Positions 33,302 through 41,014 are shown, counted from the stretch's first letter. The stretch: DNA of 60,207 nucleotides from an uncultured Clostridia bacterium (GCA_944375955.1 CALWBE010000043.1:1-60207), one strand, 5' to 3'. The notes: generated by a model not told the origin, from the sequence alone. Numbers and translations are program-made.

Positions 33302-34594
33302 ATGGGAATAATGGACATATTTCACGCTTCAAAAATCAAAAAAGAAAATGAAAGATTATTGATAGAGTTAGAAGATACTAAAAAGCTTCTCACACCCGAA
33401 ATGATGGATGCTTGTAATTTAGAAAACCACATTCGAGAGTTACAGAGCAAAGAAAATGCTATAAACGAAAGCATAAACAAGGCAAATACCAATCTTGACG
33501 AAATCAAAGCTAAAATTGACACCAAGCAGAAAATGCTTGTTGATGTTGAAGAACAGCTCTTGTATCAAGATTTTGCTTTATACAAGCCCAAATATGAAAT
33601 GGTTAACTCTGAGGCGTATAAAGAGAGATTGAACAAAATTCGAGAAACTCAAAAAGCGTTAATCAAAAACGATCAAGCTGTTACCGGAAATATGAATTGG
33701 ACGGTAAATGGAAGCAAATCCGAAGGCAAAAAAATGGTGAAGGATATGCAAAAGCTGTTGCTTCGTGCTTTCAATAGCGAGTGCGACGAAGTTATTAGCC
33801 GTGTTACATACGCCAATATTGAGCTTTCCGAAAAAAGATTGCATACCTCTTTTGAAGCCATTTCAAAACTCGGACGAATTATGAGCGTAGCAATCACTCA
33901 CCAATACTTAAAAGCCAAAATTGAAGAGCTATATCTTGCTTTTGAATATAAGCAAAAGAAGCAAGAGGAAAAAGAAGAACAGAAGGAGCTTCGTGCTCAA
34001 CTACGTGAAGAAGCAAAACTTCAAAAGGAAATTGAAGAGGCTCGTAAAAAGATTCAAAAAGAACAGAAACATTACCAAAATGCTTTGGATTCCATAAACA
34101 AGCAATTACTTACCGCTACTGATGAACAAAAAGCAGACTTAGAGCAGAAGAAGGCAGAAGTCGAAGCGCAACTCGGAGAAATTGACAAAAACATAAAGGA
34201 TATTGATTATAGAGAGTCTAATGCAAAAGCGGGATATGTATATATTATTTCTAACATTGGTGCATTTGGAGAGAACATATACAAAATCGGTATGACAAGA
34301 AGATTAGACCCGCAGGAACGAATCGACGAATTGAGCGACGCTTCAGTTCCGTTCAATTTTGATATTCACGCTATGATTTTCTCGGACAATGCTCCCGCGT
34401 TAGAAACAGCTCTACACAAAGCTTTTGAAAACAAAAAGCTCAATATGGTCAATCAGCGTAGAGAGTTTTTCAATGTAACGCTTGATGAAATCAAAGAAGT
34501 TGTTATGAAGAATTTTGATAAATCTGTTGAGTTTATTGAAATTCCAGAGGCAGAACAATATAGAACTTCTTTGAAGATGAAAGAAAATAAATAA
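33302..34594 (+). CDS. DUF4041 / T5orf172 GIY-YIG-like nuclease, accessory cluster gene 3
   Basis: This 430-residue protein opens MGIMDIFHAS and has long coiled-coil helices (residues 10-95 and 215-320, rich in E, K and Q) around a DUF4041 core (YKERLNKIRETQKALIK...KRLHTSFEAISKLGRI in blocks). It ends in a T5orf172/MUG113 domain of the GIY-YIG superfamily: GYVYIISNIGAFGENIYKIG, MTRRLDPQERIDELSDASVP, ALETALHKAFENKKLN and RREFFNV. Such proteins are frequent in prophages and defence islands. The GIY-YIG Tyr, Arg and Glu positions seem present, so DNA cleavage is plausible. ATG 33302 follows AAAGGAG and is chosen over the frame start at 33227. It is the last gene of the cluster. Confidence 0.85.
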   Translation: MGIMDIFHASKIKKENERLLIELEDTKKLLTPEMMDACNLENHIRELQSKENAINESINKANTNLDEIKAKIDTKQKMLVDVEEQLLYQDFALYKPKYEMVNSEAYKERLNKIRETQKALIKNDQAVTGNMNWTVNGSKSEGKKMVKDMQKLLLRAFNSECDEVISRVTYANIELSEKRLHTSFEAISKLGRIMSVAITHQYLKAKIEELYLAFEYKQKKQEEKEEQKELRAQLREEAKLQKEIEEARKKIQKEQKHYQNALDSINKQLLTATDEQKADLEQKKAEVEAQLGEIDKNIKDIDYRESNAKAGYVYIISNIGAFGENIYKIGMTRRLDPQERIDELSDASVPFNFDIHAMIFSDNAPALETALHKAFENKKLNMVNQRREFFNVTLDEIKEVVMKNFDKSVEFIEIPEAEQYRTSLKMKENK

Positions 34595-34618
34595 TAGTTG
34601 TTTGATATTTAAAAAAAA

Positions 34619-34650
34619 GGGGGGTGCAAAATTCTTTATAGGGGGTGCAT
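34619..34650 (+). repeat. GGGGGTGCA repeat pair (accessory-region repeat family)
   Basis: GGGGGGTGCA (34619-34628) and GGGGGTGCA (34641-34649) lie 22 bp apart. The reverse complement TGCACCCCC recurs at 34826-34834 and 38542-38550, and GGGGGTGCA again at 38582-38590, always in non-coding parts of the accessory region. Confidence 0.6.
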
Positions 34651-34682
34651 TTTATCAAAATTAGAGTTATTCCCCATAAAAT

Positions 34683-34720
34683 AACCTTAACTTTGATAAA
34701 AAGAGTTAAGGTTATTTTTT
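34683..34720 (+). terminator. Terminator after the DUF4041 gene (copy 2 of the tRNA-Gln terminator-like sequence)
   Basis: AACCTTAACT (34683-34692) and AGTTAAGGTT (34704-34713) form a perfect 10-bp stem with a loop containing TTGATAAAAAG, followed by a T-tract. Sequence and loop resemble the tRNA-Gln terminator, with paired changes in the stem. Confidence 0.85.
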
Positions 34721-34762
34721 ACCTATTTTCAAGGGGTTCGAGTCTTTTTCTATTTAAATATA

Positions 34763-34796
34763 GCCGCCACAGAGGTTTTCCGATGGCGGCTTTTTT
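34763..34796 (+). terminator. Additional intrinsic terminator
   Basis: GCCGCCA (34763-34769) and TGGCGGC (34784-34790) are followed by TTTTTT. It is the second terminator in a row after the three-gene cluster. Confidence 0.8.
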
Positions 34797-34822
34797 GTTG
34801 TTTCCTCATTTTAATTGAGGGA

Positions 34823-34856
34823 AAATGCACCCCCTTTTCAAATAAGGTTCATACCT
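34823..34856 (+). repeat. TGCACCCCC-containing 34-bp repeat, copy A
   Basis: Twenty-eight of 34 bases match 38539-38572, with shared ends AAATGCACCCCCTTTT and TTCATACCT. No coding role is visible. Confidence 0.55.
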
Positions 34857-34859
34857 ATA

Positions 34860-34979
34860 TTATTTTCCGTCCATCGCTCTCATTGCTTCTTCACCTTTGG
34901 CTTCGGCTTTAGCAATGGAGTTTTTTACAGCACCCCATCCGCCTTTAGCAATCGGCTCATAAGCAGAATTGCTATTCAT
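34860..34979 (-). CDS. Possible small protein, 39 residues, or gene remnant
   Basis: A short open frame from ATG 34979 gives a hydrophilic peptide beginning MNSNSAYEPIAKGGWGAVKN and ending AMRAMDGK. Composition (Ala, Lys, Glu, Gly) looks protein-like, but no ribosome site is present and it follows a terminator. An in-frame ATG lies 18 bases further upstream. It may be the 3' end of a lost gene. I do not recognise it. Confidence 0.25.
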   Translation of the reverse strand: MNSNSAYEPIAKGGWGAVKNSIAKAEAKGEEAMRAMDGK

Positions 34980-35004
34980 TGTGGTTGATAAAATCATAAA
35001 AAAA

Positions 35005-35026
35005 TAAGAGGCATCGTTGCCTCTTA
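35005..35026 (-). terminator. Terminator of the AraC-type regulator
   Basis: TAAGAGGCA (35005-35013) and TGCCTCTTA (35018-35026) form a perfect 9-bp stem; on the minus strand a T-tract follows. Confidence 0.85.
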
Positions 35027-35061
35027 CTTCATATATTTCATTGTTTGAATGAGATGTTGTC

Positions 35062-35191
35062 TTTTTTTATGAAACGGGGGATTCGAACCCTGAGAGGGCA
35101 TTTTGCGGTTTAAAAAAGTTGCCGGTGGCAAGTTTTTCAGCGAAATGTTGCGTCGACCGGTACCGAAATGCGAAACATTTGGGTGGTCAAG
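35062..35191 (+). repeat. 130-bp direct repeat, left copy
   Basis: This segment matches 37594-37723 at 124 of 130 positions in the same orientation. It contains GGGGGATTCGAACCC, the reverse complement of a tRNA T-arm-like sequence, and two small hairpins, TTGCC-GGT-GGCAA and AAATG-CGAAA-CATTT. The right copy keeps both stems; its one change in the second extends pairing to AAATGC/GCATTT. The two copies bracket the AraC regulator and the alpha-galactosidase. Confidence 0.9.
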
Positions 35192-35246
35192 TTCTATATT
35201 GTTTTCATAAGCCGAAATCATATCCGCTACTAAAACAGACTCAATC

Positions 35247-36029
35247 TCACGCATCAAAAGCCGTTTCCCTATATTTTGTAGGAGATATAAGCATATTTTT
35301 TTTGAAAAACCTTGAGAATGCAAGCACATCATCAAATCCTACCGATGTGGCAACTTCGGTTATAGACATATTATTATTTTTTAACAGTTCACATGCCCGA
35401 TTCATTCGCAAATCATTCAAATGTTTCTTAGGCGAAATATTCTCATGCTTTATAAACAAATTATATAAATATCTGTCACTTATATGAAGCATTTCTGCAA
35501 CCTCATAAACAGTTACACTTCTATAATAGTTTTGCTCCATATACTTTTTTGCTTCAATTATGTATTTGTTGCCTTTAGCCGTTTCTAGCTTTTCGTGTGA
35601 CGACATAATCATCCAAAAAACACCCACAGCTTTAGCATGGCTGATGGTTTTATATCTGTTAAAAAAGCTGTTTACAAAAGCAACAAGCTCATTTTTAAAG
35701 CAATAATCAAAAATTCCGTTATTATGAAACGAAAGATACTTTTTACAAGTTTCAAAAACTTTTTCACCGTTTGCTATAATCCAAAAATACTTCCAGGGTT
35801 TATCTGACGACGAGGCATACTCATGGAGGTTGCCTTTTTTTATAAAAAAGCCTTGTCCTTCTTTTACTTTAACGCCATTATAATATCCCTCACCTGAGAG
35901 AACATAATGAATAATATATACATTTCTTCTGCCTTTACCCCAATGGGCGTTTTCAGAGATTTCTTCAGTTCCGTAAGATACTACATAAAGACTCTCTTTT
36001 TCATCATATTCAGTAAATATAGTTTTCAT
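35247..36029 (-). CDS. AraC-family transcriptional regulator
   Basis: A 260-residue protein with an N-terminal cupin-like sugar-binding domain (IHYVLSGEGYYNGVKVKEGQ, FFIKKGNLHEY) and a C-terminal double helix-turn-helix: SVTVYEVAEMLHISDRYLYNLFIKH, then MSITEVATSVGFDDVLAFSRFFKK with the conserved SPTKYR. AraC regulators of this layout activate sugar-use genes when the ligand binds. It is divergent from the alpha-galactosidase across about 100 bases, so that gene is the likely target. ATG 36029 follows AAGGTGAT. Its own promoter is good, whereas the target promoter lacks a -35, fitting activation. Confidence 0.93.
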   Translation of the reverse strand: MKTIFTEYDEKESLYVVSYGTEEISENAHWGKGRRNVYIIHYVLSGEGYYNGVKVKEGQGFFIKKGNLHEYASSSDKPWKYFWIIANGEKVFETCKKYLSFHNNGIFDYCFKNELVAFVNSFFNRYKTISHAKAVGVFWMIMSSHEKLETAKGNKYIIEAKKYMEQNYYRSVTVYEVAEMLHISDRYLYNLFIKHENISPKKHLNDLRMNRACELLKNNNMSITEVATSVGFDDVLAFSRFFKKNMLISPTKYRETAFDA

Positions 36030-36046
36030 TTCATCACCTTAGTATG

Positions 36047-36076
36047 ATTTTACTATATAAAAATATGTTTTGTCAA
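36047..36076 (-). promoter_or_regulatory. Promoter of the AraC regulator and the divergent alpha-galactosidase control region
   Basis: On the minus strand TTGACA (36071-36076) and TAAAAT (36047-36052) are separated by 18 bp. On the plus strand a TATAAT at 36100-36105 has only TACAAA at the -35 place, and ATTATA/TATAAT arms (36082-36105) form a dyad that may be part of the operator. Confidence 0.65.
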
Positions 36077-36133
36077 TACAAATTATAGTTGATATATAGT
36101 ATAATAACATAAAAACAACAGGAGATGATTTTT

Positions 36134-37567
36134 ATGCGATATACCGAAATTGCTATTTCAAAACCATTTGAAGGTGCTCCAAAAATTAATCTTCCCGATA
36201 TATTTGGTGCATCACCTAATAAACCATTTATATTAAAAATTGCTGTTACGGGCGAACGACCTATCAAATACAGCGCAGATAATCTACCTGACGGACTTGT
36301 TCTTGAAAACGGAATAATTACCGGTAGTGTTGCGGAAGAAGGCATATATCCGATTGTACTTAAAGCAGAAAATGCAATGGGAAAAGCTACAAAAACAATC
36401 AATTTTGAAATCAAAGAGAACTGTGTACTGCTCACTCCTCTTATGGGATTTACAAGCTGGAATGCGTATGGCTCTGATGTATCTCAAGAGAAAATGGAGC
36501 ATACTGCAAAACTTATGATTGATTCAGGTATATGTGAATATGGCTACAGCTATATTAACACAGACTCAGGCTGGCAAAAGGAATATGGCGGAAAATACGA
36601 TGCTATAATGCCTAATGAGAAATTTCCCGATATGAAAAAAATGTGCGACACCATTCATTCATATGGATTAAAATGTGGCATTTATTCTACACCTATGTTG
36701 GAAGCCTGGGGATGTCCTAAAGAATTCAAATCAATTCCCGGTTGTACACAGGGCGAGCCAAACGAATTATTTGCTTATACAAACACCGGAATTGGCGTTA
36801 TACGCAAAGAAAAGAACAATGTGCAACAATGGACCGAATGGGGATTTGATTATCTGAAATACGATTGGTCGCCTTGCGACCCATACAACGCAGAATTGAT
36901 GCGCAGAGAACTTATAGCTTCCACCAGAGATTTTGGTTTCTGTGTAACCGTTGCGGCGCGTCCTGAATACACGCATTATTGGAGCAAATATTGTAACAGT
37001 TACAGAAACGGTGTTGATACGCATGGATACTGGCAAAACTTTATTGATCTCTATGGATGTTATAAAAACTTTATTACCTCAATGAACAAAGGTCATTTCT
37101 TTGATTTGGATATGCTTGACATTGGGGATTGTGATTTATTTGCAGAGGGCTGTCAATATACAGAAGATGAACAAATCCTCGTATATTCCTTTAGGGCATT
37201 TATGGGTTCACCAATCCAGATAAGCTGCAAGCTTGATAATCTGACAGAATTTCAATTATCAGTATATTGTAATGAAGAAATTATAGCGCTAAATCAGGAT
37301 ATCGCATTCAAGAGTGCCAAACCCATGCTGATGGTTCAAGATGGTGAAAAGTGCTTCCATGCATACAAAAGAAAGCTTCATGACGGTTCATATGCAGTTA
37401 TGATTATGAACTTAGGCGAAGTAGCGGACAGAATTCAGGTTTATCTTGACGAATGCTCCTCTGTACGCGATTTGTGGGCAAAAAAAGATCTGAATAAGAC
37501 CGATGTTTTAGACTTGACTATGAAACCTCATACTGTAAGAATTTTTAAGATAACTGAAGATAATTAA
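36134..37567 (+). CDS. Alpha-galactosidase (GH27) with N-terminal Ig-like domain
   Basis: A 477-residue glycosidase. Residues about 5-95 are a putative Ig/cadherin-like fold (FILKIAVTGERPIKYSADNL, GIITGSVAEEGIYPIVLKA). The GH27 barrel follows with LMGFTSWNAYG, the nucleophile Asp244 in YLKYDWSPCD and the acid/base Asp295 in SYRNGVDTHG. A small C-terminal beta domain ends in MKPHTVRIFKI. It should release terminal alpha-galactose from oligosaccharides. No signal peptide, so it acts on imported substrate. ATG 36134 lies nine bases after AGGAG; the ATG at 36125 overlaps that site. Together with the AraC regulator it forms a cassette between 130-bp direct repeats. Confidence 0.93.
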   Translation: MRYTEIAISKPFEGAPKINLPDIFGASPNKPFILKIAVTGERPIKYSADNLPDGLVLENGIITGSVAEEGIYPIVLKAENAMGKATKTINFEIKENCVLLTPLMGFTSWNAYGSDVSQEKMEHTAKLMIDSGICEYGYSYINTDSGWQKEYGGKYDAIMPNEKFPDMKKMCDTIHSYGLKCGIYSTPMLEAWGCPKEFKSIPGCTQGEPNELFAYTNTGIGVIRKEKNNVQQWTEWGFDYLKYDWSPCDPYNAELMRRELIASTRDFGFCVTVAARPEYTHYWSKYCNSYRNGVDTHGYWQNFIDLYGCYKNFITSMNKGHFFDLDMLDIGDCDLFAEGCQYTEDEQILVYSFRAFMGSPIQISCKLDNLTEFQLSVYCNEEIIALNQDIAFKSAKPMLMVQDGEKCFHAYKRKLHDGSYAVMIMNLGEVADRIQVYLDECSSVRDLWAKKDLNKTDVLDLTMKPHTVRIFKITEDN

Positions 37568-37593
37568 AAGAATGCACCGCAGGGCGTGGTTTA

Positions 37594-37723
37594 TTTTTTT
37601 ATGAAACGGGGGATTCGAACCCTGAGAGGGCATTTCGCGATTTTAAAAAGTTGCCTGTGGCAAGTTTTTCAGCGAAATGTTGCGCCGACCGGTACCGAAA
37701 TGCGAAGCATTTGGGTGGTCAAG
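37594..37723 (+). repeat. 130-bp direct repeat, right copy
   Basis: The second copy of the repeat at 35062-35191 has six substitutions and no gaps. It begins 27 bases after the alpha-galactosidase stop codon and runs on into a tRNA-like remnant. Confidence 0.9.
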
Positions 37724-37790
37724 CAGTTAAGGCTTGCGCAGCAAGACTGTATCCCTCCCTCTCCGCCAAAGTATAAAAAGTTGGGGTTAT
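37713..37790 (+). other. tRNA-like remnant followed by a copy of the tRNA-Gln terminator arm
   Basis: The stretch contains a D-arm-like sequence (GTCAAGCAGTTAAGGC, compare GCCAAGCCGGTTAAGGC in tRNA-Gln) and ends CCCTCTCCGCCA (37756-37767), like the 3' end of a tRNA-Ser. It is followed by AAAAAGTTGGGGTTAT, identical to 16 bases of the tRNA-Gln terminator. No complete cloverleaf can be folded. I read it as decayed tRNA DNA at the right side of an insertion region. Confidence 0.5.
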
Positions 37791-37855
37791 TTTATTTATT
37801 CTCCTTTTTATTGGACAATAAATGTGATATTATATGGTAAAAGAGGTGATTAATA

Positions 37856-38490
37856 ATGGAAAATACGATACTGAAACTTTATGAAATGTGTCAAAATGAA
37901 AATTTTAATATTGAAGAAGCCAAAGGTTTGGTTTCAGAGGTTAATTTGAACGAGCCGTTTCGTGAACCTCGCCACAATTCAGAAACATTTTTCCTATACA
38001 CTGCAGTGTTTTACCAAAATATCAGAATGGTAGAGTTACTACTTCAAAGCGGAGCTAACCCCAATTTAATTGTTAACTATGAAGCGCCCTTTGGGACTTG
38101 CAATATAATATTTATGTGGAAGAAGGATACGAAAAAAATCCTGAAGTTGCATTGGCAGCAGATAACTTAAATCTTCGAATAGCACAGTTGCTTTTGGAAT
38201 ATGGAGCAGATACTAATATAGCTCCTGAGGATGAAGATTTGTTCTCATATGTATTATTTGCAGTTTTTAACGATGGTGATACCGGAAGATTACTTGAGTA
38301 TAGAATCCGTTTTTTAATACTACTTGTTGCATATGGCGGATGTAATGATTATTGCAAACCTGAAATTCTGATTCCTTTTGATAAGAGCAATATGGAGCAA
38401 TATGATTTTTCATTTGTAAAGTGCCCCGATAATTATCATTTAAGGGGAGAAATTTTAGATGCAGACTATAATGTGGTTGCCATAGTTTAA
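37856..38490 (+). pseudogene. Ankyrin-repeat protein, frameshifted
   Basis: Two overlapping frames make one ankyrin protein of about 211 residues. The first frame (from ATG 37856, with AGAGGTGATT upstream) ends with MVELLLQSGANPNLIVNYEAP, and the second continues with WDLQYNIYVEEGYEKNPEVA and IAQLLLEYGADTNI, both typical ankyrin helices. The switch maps to the CCC at 38087-38089: one extra C would join the frames as NYEAPLWDLQYN. Read as it stands, the product stops at 38170 after an out-of-frame tail. Ankyrin proteins of this size are common orphan genes in Clostridia; the function is unknown. Sequence error is possible. Confidence 0.8.
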
Positions 38491-38538
38491 GTATTATGTG
38501 GTTGTCATTTGTTGAAATTTTCGATACACATATAAGCT

Positions 38539-38590
38539 AAATGCACCCCCTTTTATAAAAGACTTCATACCTCATTTTCAAGGGGGTGCA
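38539..38590 (+). repeat. TGCACCCCC-containing repeat, copy B, with inverted GGGGGTGCA
   Basis: The 34-bp repeat (38539-38572) is followed by an inverted GGGGGTGCA (38582-38590), so TGCACCCCC and GGGGGTGCA could pair across a 31-base loop. Confidence 0.55.
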
Positions 38591-38640
38591 AAAATGTCAC
38601 CTATGTACCTTTTATGAAAATTACAGTCATTTGCCAGACT

Positions 38641-38678
38641 GAGTCTGGACGCAATTTGCGTTCAGACTCTTCCTTTTT
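38641..38678 (+). terminator. Terminator downstream of the ankyrin gene
   Basis: GAGTCTGGACGCA (38641-38653) pairs with TGCGTTCAGACTC (38657-38669) with one G-T pair, and a T-rich stretch follows. Confidence 0.8.
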
Positions 38679-38736
38679 TACGTAAATAAGATGGCCGCGC
38701 CTAAGGAAGCCTCAAAATAGTAAAGATAAGGCATAA

Positions 38737-38773
38737 AAAAAGTCCGCATCCGAAATTATGTGCGGACTTTTTG
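38737..38773. terminator. Intrinsic terminator before the ABC transporter operon
   Basis: AGTCCGCA (38741-38748) and TGCGGACT (38761-38768) have an A-tract before and a T-tract after. The whole 38491-38932 gap holds this, the preceding terminator, repeats and the ABC promoter, but no gene. Confidence 0.85.
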
Positions 38774-38815
38774 TATTAATATTTTGCTAATATTTGTTAA
38801 ATTTTAAAATAGGCA

Positions 38816-38843
38816 TTGAAAAAATTTACCGTTAATATATAAT
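38816..38843 (+). promoter_or_regulatory. Promoter of the sugar ABC transporter operon
   Basis: TTGAAA (38816-38821) and TATAAT (38838-38843) are separated by 16 bp. Confidence 0.65.
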
Positions 38844-38932
38844 ATATATTGAATATAATTAATATAAAAGTATTTTTATTAATTATAAAATTATTTTGTA
38901 AATTTTTAAAACCGCGGAGAAATGAAGAGCTA

Positions 38933-40030
38933 ATGAAGGTAGTATTAAAAAATTTGACGAAGAAATTTCCGGGTGCTGGAAGAAATAAAAATGACAGTGT
39001 AATTGCCGTTAATAATTTTAATTTTGAAATACCTGACGGGAAGCTGGTAGGATTGTTAGGGCCGTCCGGATGTGGGAAAAGTACCGCCTTGAATATGATA
39101 TGCGGACTTTTAAAACCAACGGAAGGAAAGATTTTTTTCGGTGATGAAGATGTGACAAATACTGAACCTGAGGATAGGGGAGTGGGTATGGTATTTCAGA
39201 ATTATGCTCTTTATCCTCATCTTAATGTGAGACAAAATATACTATTTCCGCTTCAGAATTTTAAGGGTAAGGACAAGCTTTCAAAGGAGGAGATGCTGAA
39301 GCGTACGGATGAAGCAGCAAGACTTGTTCAGATAGAATCCTTAATGGACCGAAAACCGTCAGAACTTTCTGGCGGTCAGCAGCAGCGTGTAGCGATAGCG
39401 AGAGCTCTTGTAAAACGGCCAAAGGTGTTGCTGCTTGACGAGCCGCTTTCAAATCTTGATGCAAGGCTTCGGCTCCAAACCCGTGAAAAGATAAGGAATA
39501 TACAGACTGCAACCGGGATTACAACAATATTTGTAACCCATGATCAAGAAGAAGCAATGAGTATATGTGACGTTATAGTAGTAATGAATCACGGAATAAT
39601 ACAGCAGATAGGAAAGCCTCAGGAAGTATATGATAATCCATTAAATCTTTTTGTGGCTAAATTTCTCGGAACGCCGCCTGTAAATGTTTTTAAAGGCAAA
39701 ATCAGGAACGGTTCGCTGTACATAGGGGAAGCGAATGTACTCGGAGGCATTTCCATGCCGGACAGAGATGTATATATTGGAATACGTCCGGAAGGATTTT
39801 TGGCTGACAAAGACGGACCTCTTGAATGCAGCCTTGAGAGGATACAGATAATGGGGCGTGACGTAACGGTTGTCGCATCTCATAAAGAAGCGGTAGATAC
39901 TGTAAGGGCAGTAATGGCAAGTGATAATGATTTGTTAGGCGAAAAATCAGATAAATACATACGTTTTTCGATTAAACCTAAAAAAGTATATTTGTTTGAC
40001 CGTAAAAGCGAGGAGCGGCTTAAATTCTGA
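38933..40030 (+). CDS. Sugar ABC transporter ATP-binding protein (MsmK/UgpC-like)
   Basis: A 365-residue ATPase of the CUT1 carbohydrate importer class. Walker A is GPSGCGKSTALNM, the Q-loop MVFQNYALYPHLNV, signature LSGGQQQRVAIARAL and Walker B VLLLDEPLSNLDARLR, with a C-terminal TOBE-like regulatory domain (NVFKGKIRNGSLYI, VYIGIRPEGFLA). It powers uptake through the two permeases encoded next. ATG 38933 starts the family N-terminus (MKVVLKNLTKKFPG); the frame is open from 38849. Unlike many Firmicutes that share one MsmK for several importers, this operon has its own ATPase. Confidence 0.95.
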   Translation: MKVVLKNLTKKFPGAGRNKNDSVIAVNNFNFEIPDGKLVGLLGPSGCGKSTALNMICGLLKPTEGKIFFGDEDVTNTEPEDRGVGMVFQNYALYPHLNVRQNILFPLQNFKGKDKLSKEEMLKRTDEAARLVQIESLMDRKPSELSGGQQQRVAIARALVKRPKVLLLDEPLSNLDARLRLQTREKIRNIQTATGITTIFVTHDQEEAMSICDVIVVMNHGIIQQIGKPQEVYDNPLNLFVAKFLGTPPVNVFKGKIRNGSLYIGEANVLGGISMPDRDVYIGIRPEGFLADKDGPLECSLERIQIMGRDVTVVASHKEAVDTVRAVMASDNDLLGEKSDKYIRFSIKPKKVYLFDRKSEERLKF

Positions 40031-40092
40031 TTATTGCAAATAAATTTGCATGTGTGTATATAATAAATTTTTGTTGAAAGAAAAGGTTAAAA

Positions 40093-40983
40093 ATGAAAAG
40101 GCATAATATTACCGGGTGGATTTATCTTTTGCCTGCGATTTTGTTTTTGGGCGCGTTTATGGTATATCCTTTAATAGATGTTTTTATTTATTCTTTTGAG
40201 GAAGGATACAATTTTACCTCGCAGACTTTCGGCGGTATAGGTTTTTATAACTATTCTTATATATTAAGGGATCCGTATTTTCTGCAGGCTATAAAAAATA
40301 CGTTTATTTTAGTGATTATTACAGTTCCGGTTTCAACTGGACTCGCTTTGCTTATATCTCTGGGACTGAGTTCAATAAAAAAATTAAAGAAGTTTTACCA
40401 AACCGTATATTTTCTTCCATATGTCACCAATACTCTCGCAGTCGGTTTGGTTTTTATGATCCTGTTTAAGAAAACAGCATATTCCGACGGACTTATCAAT
40501 ATGCTTATAGGTATGTTCGGAGCGGAACCCATAGATTTTATTGACGGACCGTATTGGGCTAAAATGCTTGTTTTATGTATTTATACTGTATGGGTAGTTA
40601 TGCCGTTTAAAATTCTTGTGCTCACAAGCGCCCTTGCATCGGTTGATGAAAATTATTATAAAGCGGCAAAAGTCGATGGTACGTCAAAGCTTAGAATCTT
40701 TACAAAAATAACTGTTCCTATGATTTCACCTATAATTTTCTATCTTGTTGTTACCGGTTTTATAGGAGCATTTAAGGCATACAGCGATGTTGTTGCGCTA
40801 TTCGGAACAGATTTGAACGCGGCGGAAATGAATACTATAGTAGGATATATATATGATATGCTTTACGGCAACAGCGGGGGCTATCCTTCATATGCTTCTG
40901 CTGCGGCTATAATTCTTTTTATTATAGTTCTGACGATTACTGTGATAAATCTTATGATCAGCAAAAAACATATTTATTACTGA
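40093..40983 (+). CDS. Sugar ABC transporter permease, MalF/UgpA type
   Basis: A 296-residue inner-membrane protein with six hydrophobic segments. The EAA loop that contacts the ATPase is YYKAAKVDGTSKLRIFTKIT with the following VPMISP. The start MKRHNITGWIYLLPAILFL and IKNTFILVIITVPVS are typical of CUT1 first permeases. ATG 40093 is preceded by GAAAGAAAAGG. It lies 62 bases after the ATPase gene and 31 bases before the second permease. Confidence 0.94.
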   Translation: MKRHNITGWIYLLPAILFLGAFMVYPLIDVFIYSFEEGYNFTSQTFGGIGFYNYSYILRDPYFLQAIKNTFILVIITVPVSTGLALLISLGLSSIKKLKKFYQTVYFLPYVTNTLAVGLVFMILFKKTAYSDGLINMLIGMFGAEPIDFIDGPYWAKMLVLCIYTVWVVMPFKILVLTSALASVDENYYKAAKVDGTSKLRIFTKITVPMISPIIFYLVVTGFIGAFKAYSDVVALFGTDLNAAEMNTIVGYIYDMLYGNSGGYPSYASAAAIILFIIVLTITVINLMISKKHIYY

Positions 40984-41014
40984 TAAAAAATAATAAAGAA
41001 TAAGGCTTGAGAAA

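Noticed and set aside
31020..34594. Intact prophage
   Set aside because: No terminase, portal, tail, lysis or integrase genes are nearby; only phage-associated domains occur.
35024..35335. A 103-codon minus-strand frame covering the left 130-bp repeat
   Set aside because: It overlaps the end of the AraC gene, starts without a ribosome site and consists mainly of repeat DNA.
37713..37767. Functional tRNA gene at the right side of the accessory region
   Set aside because: A D-arm-like piece and a CCGCCA end are present, but no acceptor or anticodon stem can be formed.
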